Shown piece after piece: positions 1-11,675 of a DNA stretch of 64,000 bases (within the stretch, counting starts at the first letter, position 1; each line of letters starts with the position of its first letter). A program made the translations under genes and the position numbers. Under the pieces are notes generated by a model, which saw only the letters and a list, made by a program, of their open reading frames with translations, had not been told where the DNA came from and made no database searches. The stretch is from Lolium rigidum (taxonomy: Eukaryota > Streptophyta > Magnoliopsida > Poales > Poaceae), in contig NC_061512.1 in the NCBI RefSeq assembly GCF_022539505.1, forward strand, positions 254,340,510-254,404,509. Direction: 5' to 3'.

Positions 1-692
1 GTGTAGCTTGGATAATATGAAATGAAAACCACGCTCCAGCCACCGAAGACCATTGAACTCATGATGAACTTTACAAACCAAAGAAGAACAGCAAATATTT
101 TTGGTGTTTTCGAATTTGACAACAAGAACAAACGAAAACAAGCAAACAAAGCAAAATGTTTTTGGGTTTTCTTATAGCAAACTAGCAATAGCAAATAAAG
201 CGAAACAAATGCAAGAAACCAAGATAAAAAAATGTTGAAGAGAAACAACAGAAATATTTTTGGTCTTTTTGTGTTTTGGGAAAGAAACAAAGCAAGAACA
301 AGAAATAGCAAACTAAAAGAAACACAGAAAAGCGAAATGGCAGAAATCTGCCAAAACCTGACAGCAGTAAAGAAATCGATTTTTACAAAAATCTTACGTT
401 GCTCAGTTCAAAAAGTGTTCAACTAATGAAAGTTAGATAACAACCTGGGGAACCTGCACAAAAATTTGCAACTCAAAATAACGTTCTGGCTGTGCACACG
501 AATGTTTACGGTAACAGCCCAGAATCTGTTTTCGGGCAGCACTTCCCCAAATATCATCTTCCTCTCATTAGAAAACCACTCAAACAAACTAAACAAGTAC
601 TCCTATACAAGTATCCAGCAACCATAATATGTAAAGAATGAGTGATGCCGGTATACCTCCCCCCAAGCTTAGGCTTTTGGCCTAAGTGGAGT
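1..692 (-). mobile_element. 3' non-coding part of Athila-like LTR element
   Basis: This is sequence downstream of the env-position reading frame on the minus strand, running off the left edge of the window, so the 3' LTR is not visible. Just after the stop there is a purine-rich stretch with GGGGGGAGG (minus strand, near 655-668), which resembles the polypurine-like tract seen in related elements. Around 330-400 the minus strand carries a block similar in wording to the 3' internal region of the elements at 35.9 kb and 44.8 kb (TTTTGGCAGATT versus TTTTGACAGATT). The rest is A-rich with repeated AACAAAGCAA-like words and no credible ORF. Assignment to the same element as 693-4906 rests on order and strand. 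Confidence 0.5.
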
Positions 693-1813
693 TCAATCCC
701 ATCGAGGCCATGAAGTAGTATCCCCGTAGTACGACGAAGATGGATCATATTCTGGATATGTGCTAGAAGAAGCACCCGGATACGTGACGGTGCGGTCGTA
801 GGAGGGCTCGGCGTCCTCGGAGTCATGCTGCTGGTGGAAATCTTGTATCTTCATATGTTCATCCACCTCCTCCTTAGTGCGCGACCATGGTTCCCCGTCA
901 ATACCGAACAAACCCGAGCTTGGGGAAGAGGGATTTCCTTCTCATCCCCGTCAGCAAACAACATTCTATAGACCATGTTATCTACAGTGGAATCAGTGGT
1001 AACAAAATGATGGCTTTTCATAGCAGTGATATCAAGCCTCCTAGGAGTTAATGGCACATCATTAGGATCAATAGGAAGCTCTAAGTATGTTAAAATGCGC
1101 AGTGCAATAGTTCCTCCAAAAATAGGCCCCCGTTAGACGAGCGGCGAGCAATAAGAGAGCCAAGATGATAGGATGTCCGTCCAAGTAAGTGCAATATTCA
1201 AGAAGGCAAGATGGTAACTAGAAATATTGCTAGTGTTCTCCCTACCAAGTATGCTAGTAGCAATGTAATATGCAAAATATTTAATGGCGGGGAGTTGAAT
1301 GTTCCTTATCTTGCCCCGCTGAATGGTGCGACAGTCATCATTGGTGATCCCTCGATAGAGCTCCAACAAGTCTCGGGGGTTGTCATCAATCCTCCTTGCT
1401 GTACCTACAGGGGCAATATCCAATGAACGACAAAATTCTTCCAATTCCATAGTCACGGGATTACCATAGATCTTGAATACAACCGTCGGATTGTATTGCG
1501 AGTTTTGGAACTTGAAGCTCTCGACGAAAATTTTGGTGAGCATGTAGTATTGCTCCCTTTCATCTCCAACGTAGGTGGCTAAACCCGCCCTGTTGACAAG
1601 GGTGAAGAAATCATCCAATATCCCTGCATTTGTCAGAAAATCATAACACGGGAAGGATGAAGCGTTAGGCGGCCCATTGTCCTCTTCGGGCGCGAAGCTA
1701 GGCGCGATGATGTCCTCATTGTACGATCGCCTAATTTGGGTGGCGGTCCTAGAAGGCCTCCCGGTGCTGGTTGTTCCTTTCTTGAACAATTCTCCAAATT
1801 TGAACTTCTTCAT
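693..1813 (-). pseudogene. env-position ORF of Athila-like retroelement, frameshifted
   Basis: Three adjoining minus-strand reading frames (1813-1133, 1057-851, 911-693) read as one former protein of about 370 residues broken by at least two frameshifts, near 1133 and near 905. The first part starts MKKFKFGELFKKG and has a globular stretch typical of plant transposon-like proteins found downstream of pol in Athila elements (the ATHILA ORF-1 / putative plant transposon protein type). The C-terminal part is rich in Tyr, Ser and Asp and ends WPRWD. I see no clear transmembrane segment, so calling it an envelope protein is not supported; its position after the protease is the main argument. The ORF has its own GC-rich leader (2100-2420). 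Function unknown. Confidence 0.55.
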
Positions 1814-2594
1814 TTTCTGAAATTTTCAACAATCAATATAAAACTTGATTTGGTGACATATAATTGAGGGAAACTACCATAGGAACTTGCTAGAGTACTA
1901 ATCATGCATCAAAACTAGTTTCTACCACTTAGAACAAGCATGCAAGCTCACTAAACATGTTACCTACAGCAGCAAAATATTCAAGATATACTCAACCAAA
2001 CAAAATTCTACTTGGATAGGCGGAAGAGTCACATACCGGAGAGCAAATATGCCAAATTTCAAACAGAAATCTGGGCTGAGCAAAGAGATCGAAAAATCCT
2101 GAGCTCTTGAGCAAAAACGCGAGTGAGAGAAAGTTGGTTCGAGTTTTTTCGGGAGAGAGAAGATGCTGGGAGGAAGAGATGAATAAGTGGGGCAAGGAGG
2201 GGCCCACACCACAGGGTGGCGCGCCCCCTTGCCGGCCGCGCCGGCCGTGGTGTGGCACCCCGTGGTGCCCCACAGGTCATCCTCTCGGTGCTCCCGAGTG
2301 CCTCGTCGAAAAATAGGACCAACGGTGTAATTTTCGCGAATTTTTGAAAACTTTGAAAAATGCACATTTCTGGGTATTAAATTTATTATTACTGGCCAGG
2401 AAAATTTTTGAAATCTCAAATCAACTAAGAAACTTTGAAAATTAAAAATGCTACAGCAGCTAAAGCAAGTGGAGAAAGAAAGAGATGTTGTTTACCTCCT
2501 CTATGCATATAAAAGGTATTTGTTAGCAAGGTTGATCAAGTCTTGCCACCAAATAAATTTTACATAACATATGAAGAAATAAACCTCAAATCAA
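1814..2594 (-). promoter_or_regulatory. Non-coding spacer with GC-rich LTR-like module
   Basis: Between the protease stop and the env-position ORF there is no RT, RNase H or integrase, only about 780 bp of spacer. On the minus strand, about 2330-2170 reads as a GC-rich block with the same word order as the promoter/leader part of the TGATACG-type LTRs elsewhere in the window: CCTATTTTT, a CGAGG-type element, GGCCGGCGCGGCC, then CCCTGTGGTGTGGGCCCCTC. In those LTRs this block lies upstream of the mRNA start. Here it sits in front of the downstream ORF, so it could be a captured LTR piece serving as an internal promoter. That role is inference. Confidence 0.4.
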
Positions 2595-3377
2595 TCATGT
2601 TACCTTGAATTGTATTGATATGGATCCAATCACAAGAGTTTGATATTCTTCTTTAGGCTCATATATAGGACAATCAATAGTTCCCACTTTGATAGTTCTC
2701 ACATTAGAAATAGTATTAACTCTGCACGCTTTTTCAATCCTCTTAGGGAAATAGACGGTGTGTTCCTTATCATCAACATTGAAAGTAACCTTTCCTTTAT
2801 TGCAATCAATAACAGCCCCTGCGGTGTTAAGAAAAGGTCTCCCAAGAATAATAGACATATTATCGTCTTCAGGCATTTCCAACACAACAAATTCAGTTAA
2901 TATCAAGCAGTTATTAGTAACTTGAACAGGAACATCCTCACATATACCAACAGGAATAGCAGTAGATTTATCAGCCATTTTCAAAGATATATCAGTAGGT
3001 ATCAACTTGTCTAAGTAAAGTCTCTTATAAAGAGAAAAAGGCATAACACTAACACCGGCTCCCAAGTCACATATAGCAGTTTTAACATAATTATTCTTAA
3101 TAGAACAAGGAATAGTAGGTATACCTGGGTCGCCCAACTTCTTTGGAACTTTGCCATTGAAAGAGTAATTAGCAAGCATAGTGGAAATTTCCTCATTGGG
3201 GATTTTCCTTTTGTTAGTAACAATATCTTTCATATACTTTGAATAAGGAGGCAATTTAATAGCATCAGTCAAAGGGATTTGCAAGAATAAAGGTTTCATC
3301 CAATCACAAAATTTATTATAGTGTTCTTCTTCCTTTGATTTTAGTTTCTTAGCAGGAAAAGGCATTTGCTTTTGCAC
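2595..3377 (-). CDS. Retropepsin-like aspartic protease domain, Athila-type (open fragment)
   Basis: An open frame of 260 codons on the minus strand. It holds the catalytic loop CDLGAGVSVMP (Asp at about residue 104) and the second protease signature IILGRPFL at about 176-183. Plant Athila-clade proteases use D-L-G-A where retroviruses use D-S/T-G, so the active site is intact by family standards. The retroviral-type enzyme works as a dimer and cuts the gag polyprotein. The chosen Met is only the first in the open stretch; the domain was probably translated as a fusion with the gag that lies upstream in another frame. It stops right after the protease core, with no pol following, as in the gag-protease elements at 44.5 kb and 48.6 kb. 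The element therefore cannot copy itself. Confidence 0.7.
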   Translation of the reverse strand: MQKQMPFPAKKLKSKEEEHYNKFCDWMKPLFLQIPLTDAIKLPPYSKYMKDIVTNKRKIPNEEISTMLANYSFNGKVPKKLGDPGIPTIPCSIKNNYVKTAICDLGAGVSVMPFSLYKRLYLDKLIPTDISLKMADKSTAIPVGICEDVPVQVTNNCLILTEFVVLEMPEDDNMSIILGRPFLNTAGAVIDCNKGKVTFNVDDKEHTVYFPKRIEKACRVNTISNVRTIKVGTIDCPIYEPKEEYQTLVIGSISIQFKVT

Positions 3378-4906
3378 CCACGGTTCTCTTTCATTACCAT
3401 GTTTCTCAGCAATAAAATCTTCTTTAGTATACTTTTTATTTTTAGCATGCTTTTCAGGTTCTTCTTCAACCTCTTCTTTATCAGGGTATCATTCTTATCA
3501 TTATTTTTATCATGTTCATTACCACTTTCGGTTTCAGCATCGAAATAGAAATACTATTAGGATCATTAGCAGGTTCAGAGGACTCTACAACATTCTTATG
3601 TTTCTTCTTCTTTTTCTTAGATGGAGCACTAGTTTTAGTTTGTTGAGAATCTTGTTCAATTCTTTTGGGATGTCCTTCAGGATATAGAGGATCCTGGGTA
3701 GAGACACCACCTCTAGTTGTCACTTCATAAGCATGTTTTTCTTTAGCATTATTTCCTAACAAGTCATTTTGCACTTTAGTGAGTTGATCAATTTGAGTTT
3801 GAACCATATGAAAATGTTTAACAAGCATCTTAACATCATTGGAGGTTCTCTCCACAATATCATGCAATTCACTAATCGCTCGAGAATTTTCCATTAAATG
3901 ATTCTCTACTCTCATATTAAAATTTTCTTGCTTAACAATATAATTATCAAACTCATCTAAGCATTGCGCAGGAGGTTTTGAATACGGAATATCTTCTCTA
4001 GTAAAGCGTTGAAGGGAGTTTACCTCAATCATGGATGAAGGGGGAATTATCTCACATATATCTTCTATGGGAGGTAGATTCTTCACATCTTCGGATTTAA
4101 TACCTTTCTCCTTGAGAGACTTCTTGGCTTCCCTCATATCTTCATCATTCAATTTAATTAAACCCCTCTTCTTTACTATCGGCGTTGGAGTTGGTTCAGG
4201 CGTAGTCCAATCATCATAATTCCGGCCTATTTTAGCCAATAATTCTTCAGACTTCGTCCGGAGTTCTTTTCCCGAAAACACAACCAGCACAACTATCCAG
4301 GTATGCCCTAGACTCAATGGTTAGTCCACTATAAAATATATCAAGTAGATCATGCTTTTCTAAAGCATGGTCGGGCAGAGCTCTAATAAGAGAGCAAAAT
4401 CTCGCCCAAGCCTCAGGCAATTTCTCTTCATCTCCCTGATCAAAATTATAAACTCTCTGCAAAGCAGCATGTTGAGCACTAGCAGGAAAGTATTTCCGGA
4501 AGAAAACATCAAGCAATTCTTTTGGACTTTTAATAGAACTAGGTGGCAAACTATTATACCAAGTTTTAGCGTCATCCTTTAATGAGAATGGAAAGATTTT
4601 AGCAACAAAGTAAGTACGCATCTTAACATCATCAGAAAACAAGCTACTCGAGTAGATAACTCAGTCATGTGTTCAACAAGCACTTTCTTTTTCAGTACCA
4701 CAAAAGGGTGTTTTCTCAACAATAGCTATATGAGATAGATCAAGAGAAAAATCATAATCTTTATGCCTAATGTTTATAGGAGATGTGGCAAATTTAGGAT
4801 CAGGAGACAGTTTATATCTAACAGTATGTTCTGCAAGCAACTTTTTAATCTTTCTTGCATCAGTAGTAGCATTGCATTTTTCAATAAAATCATCATCAAG
4901 TTCCAC
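3378..4906 (-). pseudogene. gag polyprotein of Athila-like element, frameshifted
   Basis: Minus-strand pieces 4906-4673, 4642-4247 and 4317-3481 form one former gag. The N-terminal piece starts MELDDDFIEKCNATTDARK. The middle piece holds the retrotransposon gag (capsid) core, with AKTWYNSLPP, FFRKYFPAS and an EAWARFCSL helix. The last piece is hydrophilic and coiled-coil-like, with Lys-rich runs (KKKKKKHK) and no zinc knuckle that I can see. Frames change near 4675, again before 4642, and near 4280, and the link to the protease frame near 3380-3480 is also broken. Gag would build the cytoplasmic virus-like particle that packages element RNA. No PBS or 5' LTR follows upstream; instead a tandem repeat starts at about 4931, so the element is truncated on this side. 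Confidence 0.7.
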
Positions 4907-4930
4907 ATAATCTTCATCAAGATCATCACT

Positions 4931-5370
4931 AAAGTATAATGATAAAGAATTTGTGAGACGGTACTTCTGTTCAAGCCCGAGTGCAACATCAAATCATCAT
5001 CACGTTGAAAATTTGTTACCATGATCATGATCTATCTCTAAATTTGGCGCATCCGGTAAATCTTGCAAAGTATAATCATAAAGAAATTGTGAGACAGTAG
5101 TAGTACTTCTGTTCAAGGTCGAGTGCAACATCAAATCATCATCACGTTGAAAATTTGTTACCATGATCATGATCTACCTCTGAAAATGGGCGGATCCGCT
5201 AAAACTTGCAAAGTATAATGATACAAAATTGTGAGACCGTACTAGTACTTATGTTCAAGGTCGAGTGCAACATCAAATCATCATTACATTGAAAAGTGTG
5301 TTACCATGATCATGATCTATCTCTGAATTTGGTGCATCCGCTAAATCTCGCAAAGTATAATGATATTTTG
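4931..5370. repeat. Tandem repeat, three units of 136-143 bp
   Basis: Units start with AAAGTATAATGAT or close variants at 4931, 5067, 5210 and (partial) 5352, giving periods of 136, 143 and 142 bp. Each unit carries TTGTGAGAC, GTTCAAG, GAGTGCAACATCAAATCATC and CCATGATCATGATCTA. The array lies exactly where the gag of the minus-strand element ends, so it may be the 5' untranslated leader of that element duplicated in tandem, or a local expansion at the truncation point. Confidence 0.8.
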
Positions 5371-6440
5371 TCTCCAAAAATATCACAACAAACATAGTAC
5401 ATTTGAATAATTTTTTACATCAGTTGGATAGAGTCTAGAGGAGTCTGGCAGCTATTAAGGAACTAGTTAGTCACATCCCCAGAACCTTCATAAACAAAAA
5501 TGCAGGTTATGCATACTTTAAACAACGTACCACAATATAGTTTTTTATGCACCAAGATTAGCAGATGGAAATATAATAAACATCCATCAAGTACAAACTC
5601 TAGACTAAACCATCAGTTCTTAGTTCAGTTCATCAATAAGCCAACTACTGAAACCATTATTTTTGTCTACAAATGTTAATCCATTAATAGAATAGAAGTG
5701 GCAACCAAAGATAGTTCACCTAATATTACCCTACTTACCAAACCATCAACATCACTCGGGCCACTTCACACAAAGGTTTCCAAAGCCGACACCATCCACT
5801 AGAATAACCAGTTGATGGCATAGGCAAAGGAAAACCATGTAACATACACATAATCCATTCATAGTAATTCGTCAAACTATTTCAATCATTCTCTACTTCC
5901 CTTCCTTAATAATTGATTAAGGAAGAGAACGTAGAAAATGTCCTAACTAACATTTGCCACAACCATGAGCAAGATAATCAAGTAATAGAATCATCTGCAA
6001 GACATCGTGGTGATGCCAATTAACCAATCATATAATACCAACTATTGTATGAACTGTAAACTAATACAAGTAATTAAAAATAGCCAAATACTTCAGGAAA
6101 ATATACCTGATGAAATACAAGTGTTAACTATCGAAAGTGATCGAGGTTTAGGAATAGGAAATAGAGCAAAGCACAAGAAACATACCACTAGAAATTCACA
6201 CCAGAACCATTAAATCATTAACATGATCGAGATGCCACTCTATAATAGTGAAACTATAGGATCGAATGAACAATAGTTTCCAATAACCCTAACCCTGGAG
6301 AACCGAGAGACACAAAGACATACAGGAGTGAAAGAGAGCAAATAAAGAGAATATAGGGAGGAGGATCTTACCATGAGCCTGGAAGCAACCATCACTACAT
6401 GATGAGGCTAGAAGAATACTATTCTTAGGATATTTCATCG
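5371..6440. other. AT-rich low-copy-looking stretch, no recognised gene
   Basis: No ORF of note and no recognised transposon. A short perfect hairpin (CTTCCTTAAT at 5901-5910 pairing with ATTAAGGAAG at 5916-5925) is present. On the minus strand near 6371-6378 the word CATGGTAAGATC could be a splice donor after a pyrimidine-rich leader, and a candidate acceptor (TTTCATCAG) lies near 6113. I cannot join these into a convincing gene model. Confidence 0.4.
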
Positions 6441-6940
6441 TCGTAATGAAGTACCTTCCATGACTTTTTAGGTATTGCCGACATGCCCGTCGATCGTACC
6501 AATAAGCTTAGGGTGGATTCCATGTCGGATGCCCTTTCTTTCATTGTTGAATCCGGTGAGCGAGATCCAAGAACTTCTTAAGAAGGCCAAGGGAGATTCT
6601 TCAGAAGCTATTCTCGTTGATGTTTCCCGAGGCTAGAACAGAACAAGACTCATGGAGAGCTAGCGAACACCTTCTTCGTTGACTCCGGCGGCGCTATCGA
6701 GGTATTGAAGCATCGCTCTCGCCTCCATGGAGCGGTTCTTGCTTTTCAACTCTTGATGGGGCATGGTCTTGAATCTAAATTGGAGCACCTATCGAAAGCG
6801 TTACCAACAGATACAGATGGTTCTCCTGTCGATCTTGCCCCTTTCAATGAATCAACACAATTATGTGCAAGCCGTCTCCTCAAGTTACTCGATGAGGACA
6901 AGAAGAAAACTACATCCGAGACTGCGCCAAGCTCGTCTAC
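6441..6940 (+). pseudogene. Left half of split gene-like region (coiled-coil type, family unknown)
   Basis: Plus-strand coding-like sequence. About 6640-6940 reads without a stop in one frame through FFVDSGGAIEVLKHRS and LHGAVLAFQLLMGHGLES into KLLDEDKKKTTSE and APSSST. A preceding stretch (about 6470-6635) is coding-like in other frames, implying at least two frameshifts. It resembles the helical, transposon-associated plant proteins often annotated with a putative gypsy-type transposon domain, but I cannot name the family. The reading frame is cut at 6940 by an LTR retrotransposon and its sequence resumes at 18968. The last five bases, TCTAC, are the target-site duplication. It may already have been decayed before the insertion. 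Confidence 0.45.
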
Positions 6941-9900
6941 TGTCAACACCCGGATTTTTAGGTCCAGATGCCTATTATCCCATTCCTCGCAATCCCAGGA
7001 ATATCGTTTTTGCGAGACATAATAGATTGATATCACAACACATCATTCATTACATACCATCATCGTCTTACAAATAAAGGATCACATGATCCAGTCTCAT
7101 TACAATAATAGACGTTCTATTAATCCATTACATAACACATAGCGGAAGCGAAATAGCGTAGTAGTAGTCCATTTATTCCACATGCAACTGTTGACGTCAG
7201 GAGTGATCCTAGTTGTCGTAGACGTCCTGTTGTCCTTCTTCCGGGTTCTGGTACTCCTCTTCATAGTCTGGCCATTTGAATAGCCAGGGACACAGCCATG
7301 AGTACTTTAAAGTACTCGCAAACTAATACTAAGGTAAATACTATCAACTATAGCAAAGGGGTTCTAAGCTCTAAGTTGATTTGCATAAAGCCAGTTTTAT
7401 TTCATAAGCATTTGTAATCAAAAACTCCTCATTGGCCTAACTTAACTCAAGTGGGAACATTAGTGTCATTCCCACAACTCAGTTGTGATTCAAAGTCAAA
7501 AGTCACCTTTCATTTCAATTCACAAGTCATCATTCATAGTTTTAGAAAAGTTCTGATGATGGAACAGTATGGCCTTTCCAACTGTCCATGACCGCGGACG
7601 CGGCTATTCGAATAGGTTTAACTCTGCAGAGGTTGTACACTTGTGCCACAATAATTGCAATAGTTCGTCACGGGTAACTGGCCCCGATTTATCGTACGCG
7701 ATGCGCGAACTACCAATCCTAACCTTTCATTTACATACCCTAGTATAGACACCTCTCCCCATGAGCTTGGCCTCCCGGTGAAAACAAACCGTCAACCCGG
7801 GAACTGCACAGGGCTGGGGTAGGACATTCACCTCATTTCACGTCATTTCATTTTCAATGGAGGCAGCCTCGGCATAACCCCTATGACGCTTGTTCAGAGG
7901 GAACCCATACTAAAATACATAAGTTTCTAGTTAAGCCTTACCCAGATTCAGTTATTGTGGGGATACTTAAGAATTGGAATGGTATCGCATCCGAATCCAA
8001 CCATCAGTTTTTGGTAAGTTTCACCAAGTCATTCACAAGTCATATTCACCTTCAAAATCTTTCAATAGAATTACTCATCATTCCAAGGTTTTCAAAGTCA
8101 TTGGTTTTCACAAGTTCCCATCTATAGTAGTCAATTTTAGTTTAGCACTAGCAACTAGTCATAAGGGGTGCTAAGCAACTTGTATTGCTCTAGGCTAAGT
8201 TTGATACTCTTGCACTACTCCATAACTAAACTAAGTGAATCATGAATCAAAAAGTACTTTGATAAACAAAATTTAGTAAAGCTTGTAAAGTAAAAACTTG
8301 GGATATGAGCATTAAGCATAAAATAAAAGTAATGCGCCTTGCTCTTGTAGAGCTTTGCATTAGTCTAGTTGCATTGGTAATAGCTTGCCTTGATTGGGGA
8401 GGTGATCAAAGTTTTCTTCTCCTTCCTCTTGGTAGAATACCTCCTCCTCTTGATAGTCTCCGGTACTAGCGTCTAAAAATGAATACGAGGATACAATCAC
8501 CAAACAATACTTAAGTACTCTTAATTAGCCTTAATGGCTCACTCAAATGATCTAGCATCACTACTTAATATTTATTCCAAAATTATGCTAGGGTTTCCTT
8601 ATTTAATATTAGGAAAATAATTTCCTCTCATTGACAATTGGAATTAGGGTTTCCCTTTTGTTTGGAGAAATAATTTCCTCTTATTGAATATTCTTAAGAT
8701 TTAATCCTCTAAAATAACCAGGGATGATCACATGTTGACCAAGATCAACACTTCACACTTATTATTTGAGAAAAGTGATTTAAATGAGATTCATCATCTC
8801 GTGTGATTTAAATAACCATTGCAGTTTAAATACTATATTGATTTAAATTCCACAAGTGAGCAAGTATGAGCCTAAGCAGTAGAGGTCATCACATTACTTC
8901 ATATCACTTGAGAAATGATTTAAATGAGGTGCTACACCTCATAGATTTAAATTCCTAAAATTTGAAATAGTTTAAATGGGCTAGACATTAATTACATAGC
9001 CAATAATTTGCTTCTAGCCCATGATCATGTACAGAACCCATATCATATTTTTACATAGTAAATTAGGGTTGGTGAAATGTGAATTATTTCAATTGGATTC
9101 ACTTCAAAATTCAAATTGGTTGATTTTTAGGATTTATTTGAATACTGAAAAGTCTCTGTTTTGTTATTTTTGCTATTCACAATCTACACAGGTTATGGGG
9201 TTGAAACCAGTGAGTTATCTAGATAAGTTCATAAGCTTTCCAGAACATTTTGATTTGCTAAATTTGAGTTGGTAGATTTGAAACTATTCAATTTTTATCA
9301 CAGACCAGTATTGAAAATTTGCTGAAACAAATTATTTGAATTAAAGCTAACTGGGCTTAGGCGGGAAAACTAGTGGGCCGAATTGGTTTAAATCGCAGAA
9401 GGGCCAGCCCAACTACGATGCGGGCCAGTTGACAAGAGGTCCCACGCGTCAGTGACTAATAATTGCCGAAGCGGTATGGGCTAAGCTCAACCGTTGGATT
9501 AGACGCGGATCTGGCGGCTGTGAGTCGTCGTCACCGACGGGGAGGAAGACCTTGCTGCAATGGCGAGGTAGGGGGTCGGCGGCGTGATGGAGCTCCTGCG
9601 AGGGGCGGCGCTGGTGCTAGAAGAGGTTGTCGACGACGTGGATCCTACTGGTAGCCGTGGGAGGAGCGGAGGTGGCCTAATTTGACGACGGCGATGAGCT
9701 ACTGTGGCGGCGGATTTCAATCAAATTCCGGCAATGGGGAGCGTAATTGAGGTGGAGAATGGGTCGAGGAGAGCGAGTGAGAAGAGTGGAGGCCGATGGT
9801 GTGCTCGGTTTGCTCGGGGAGGGGCTCTACTTATAGATGGGGAGGTGACCGGCGGGGGCTGTGAGAGAGCGTCGATGGCATGGCTTCTCCGGCGCTCGAA

Positions 9901-11598
9901 GGGGCAAGGTGATGGGGGCATGCGCTTCTGGGCATCATGGCGAGGACGACGCGCGTGAAGGGACAGCAAGGGGAGGACGAGGGCATGCTGGCGTCGTCGC
10001 CGTCCTGGCAGTACGGGCGCGGCAGGGATTGGATCATGGCGATGGCGACTGGTCCTCCGTCGGCGAGTGAGCATGTCTAGCGTGTAGCTGTAGTGGTGCG
10101 GGTGTGTGATGCAGAAATAGAGAGGTAGGGGAGGACTGAGGCGACCGTGCGACGGCGTGCTCTGGCGCGTCCAGGGTGGTGCTGGTGCACGCTCTGGCGT
10201 GGCTGTGCGTGGTGATCACGATGCTACTAGGGTTTTGGAGGCACTTCCTTGGCAAGGGATCATGTCTAGCTTGTCTAGCACTGTCTGAGGAGTCTAGATG
10301 ACAAGGTGAGGTGGAGAGGAGAGGACCAGGGTAGGGTTTAGCATGAGGGTGTCCATCATGGCCGGCATCGTGGAGTTTTTGCTCATTGGCTTCACTTTAA
10401 GAAGGGCTGTAGGGCATAGGATGATGCAGAGGAGGTACTGGAAGGTTGATGATCACAAATTTAAAGTGGTGGAGGCTAAAATCTGATGGGTATTAGAGTG
10501 TATGTCACATTGCAATTCATGCCTCCCAAGTGTTTGTGAAAATGGCCGCATGAAACTTTTATTTGAATTTTGGAAATCTTTTTGGTGGAACTCATTTATA
10601 TAATTAATGTGATAGAATGGTGGTGGTGGTGTTCACTTTGGTGAAGGTTTGTGAGAATTCAAAAATGGGGGTTAATCTTCCCTTTATTTCAATGTCTCCA
10701 CTTGTCTCCTTTATTCTGGTCAATCTGGTCAAAGTCAGCACTAGTGGTCAACATAAAATTTGTTCTCCTTGACATGTTCTTGGATGACATGGCAAGAGTT
10801 GGTCAAGGTTGGTTTAAGAAAAGTCAAAACCAGGGGGGTAAAGTGGTGAAGATTTTATAAAGTGGCCATATGACCATTATCATATGTAAGTTGCATTTGC
10901 AATTTTTCTTTGATTTGATTCTGGTTTCTTTGATGCATTTGTGTTTGTTATTGATATATAAGTGTTTTACAACCAATGGCACAAGCCAAAGTGGCCTTGA
11001 TTGAAGATTTGCAAAATTGGCTAAGTGTGTATGTGAGTGAAAATGGGATTTTCTTCCTATTTGATTTCTCTCTTTTTGATTTGATTTTTCTTGACTCCAA
11101 AGTTATTCTTATTAGTTTAGGAACACTTTCAAACCATTGAAACCATTCCAAAAGGTCTAGCTCAAAGATTTGCAAAAATGGCCATAACACATAAGAGGTG
11201 ATATTCTTATTTTTCTTATTTTCCTCTTTTATTCACCTTGTTTTGCTTGGGCATGGGTTAGGGTACAATTAGTGTGATATTAGCTTTAAAGATGGTTTTA
11301 CACCCTTTGGGTAAGGTAGGAGTGCATAGGTCAAGATTTATAAATATAGCCATAGGCACATATACCTTTTTCTTATTTAATTTCTTTTTATTTGATTTAA
11401 CTTGGATGGTGAAAGGAGGAGTGAGGTTTAGGGTTTAAGCTCACTTCAAAATACTTTAACAAGCAATCATGGCAATAGCACAAGAATTAAGCAAGATCAC
11501 TATGTATCAAACTTAATTTAATAAAAGTTTTTGTTGGTTCCAAAATTTGGAAAAAGGGAAATTCATTGTCTTTGTTTTTAAATTTTTGGGATGTTACA
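6941..11598 (-). repeat. 3' LTR of the 12 kb gypsy element
   Basis: 4658 bp, uninterrupted. It contains a GC-rich section (about 9460-10260) around the presumed promoter and an AT-rich remainder. GC-rich ORFs on both strands in this section are compositional and not genes. The words TAGGGTT on the plus strand (AACCCTA in element sense) recur at about 8586, 8645, 9064, 10218 and 10332. Confidence 0.93.
9827..9836 (-). promoter_or_regulatory. Candidate LTR TATA box (3' LTR)
   Basis: CTATAAGTAG on the minus strand, followed in element sense by a GC-rich leader. The long-LTR element at 55949-61989 has a matching CTATAAATAG followed by a similar GC-rich leader, which supports a promoter role at the U3/R boundary. 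The copy in the 5' LTR (17196-17205) is identical. Confidence 0.5.
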
Positions 11599-11616
11599 AA
11601 CCCTTCCCCCTTAAAC
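11599..11616 (-). promoter_or_regulatory. Polypurine tract
   Basis: In element sense GTTTAAGGGGGAAGGGTT, directly touching the 3' LTR start. It primes plus-strand DNA synthesis. The preceding bases CGGGACGA also occur before the tract of the element at 55.9 kb, a shared feature of this clade. Confidence 0.85.
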
Positions 11617-11675
11617 AAATATCGTCCCGAGATTTTAAGAAAAGTTAGGTTCCTAAGAGAGATTGAGCAATTTGA

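Noticed and set aside
9463..10255. Several GC-rich ORFs on both strands
   Set aside because: They fall in the promoter/leader part of an LTR and recur at 16832-17613 with different lengths. High GC removes stops by chance.
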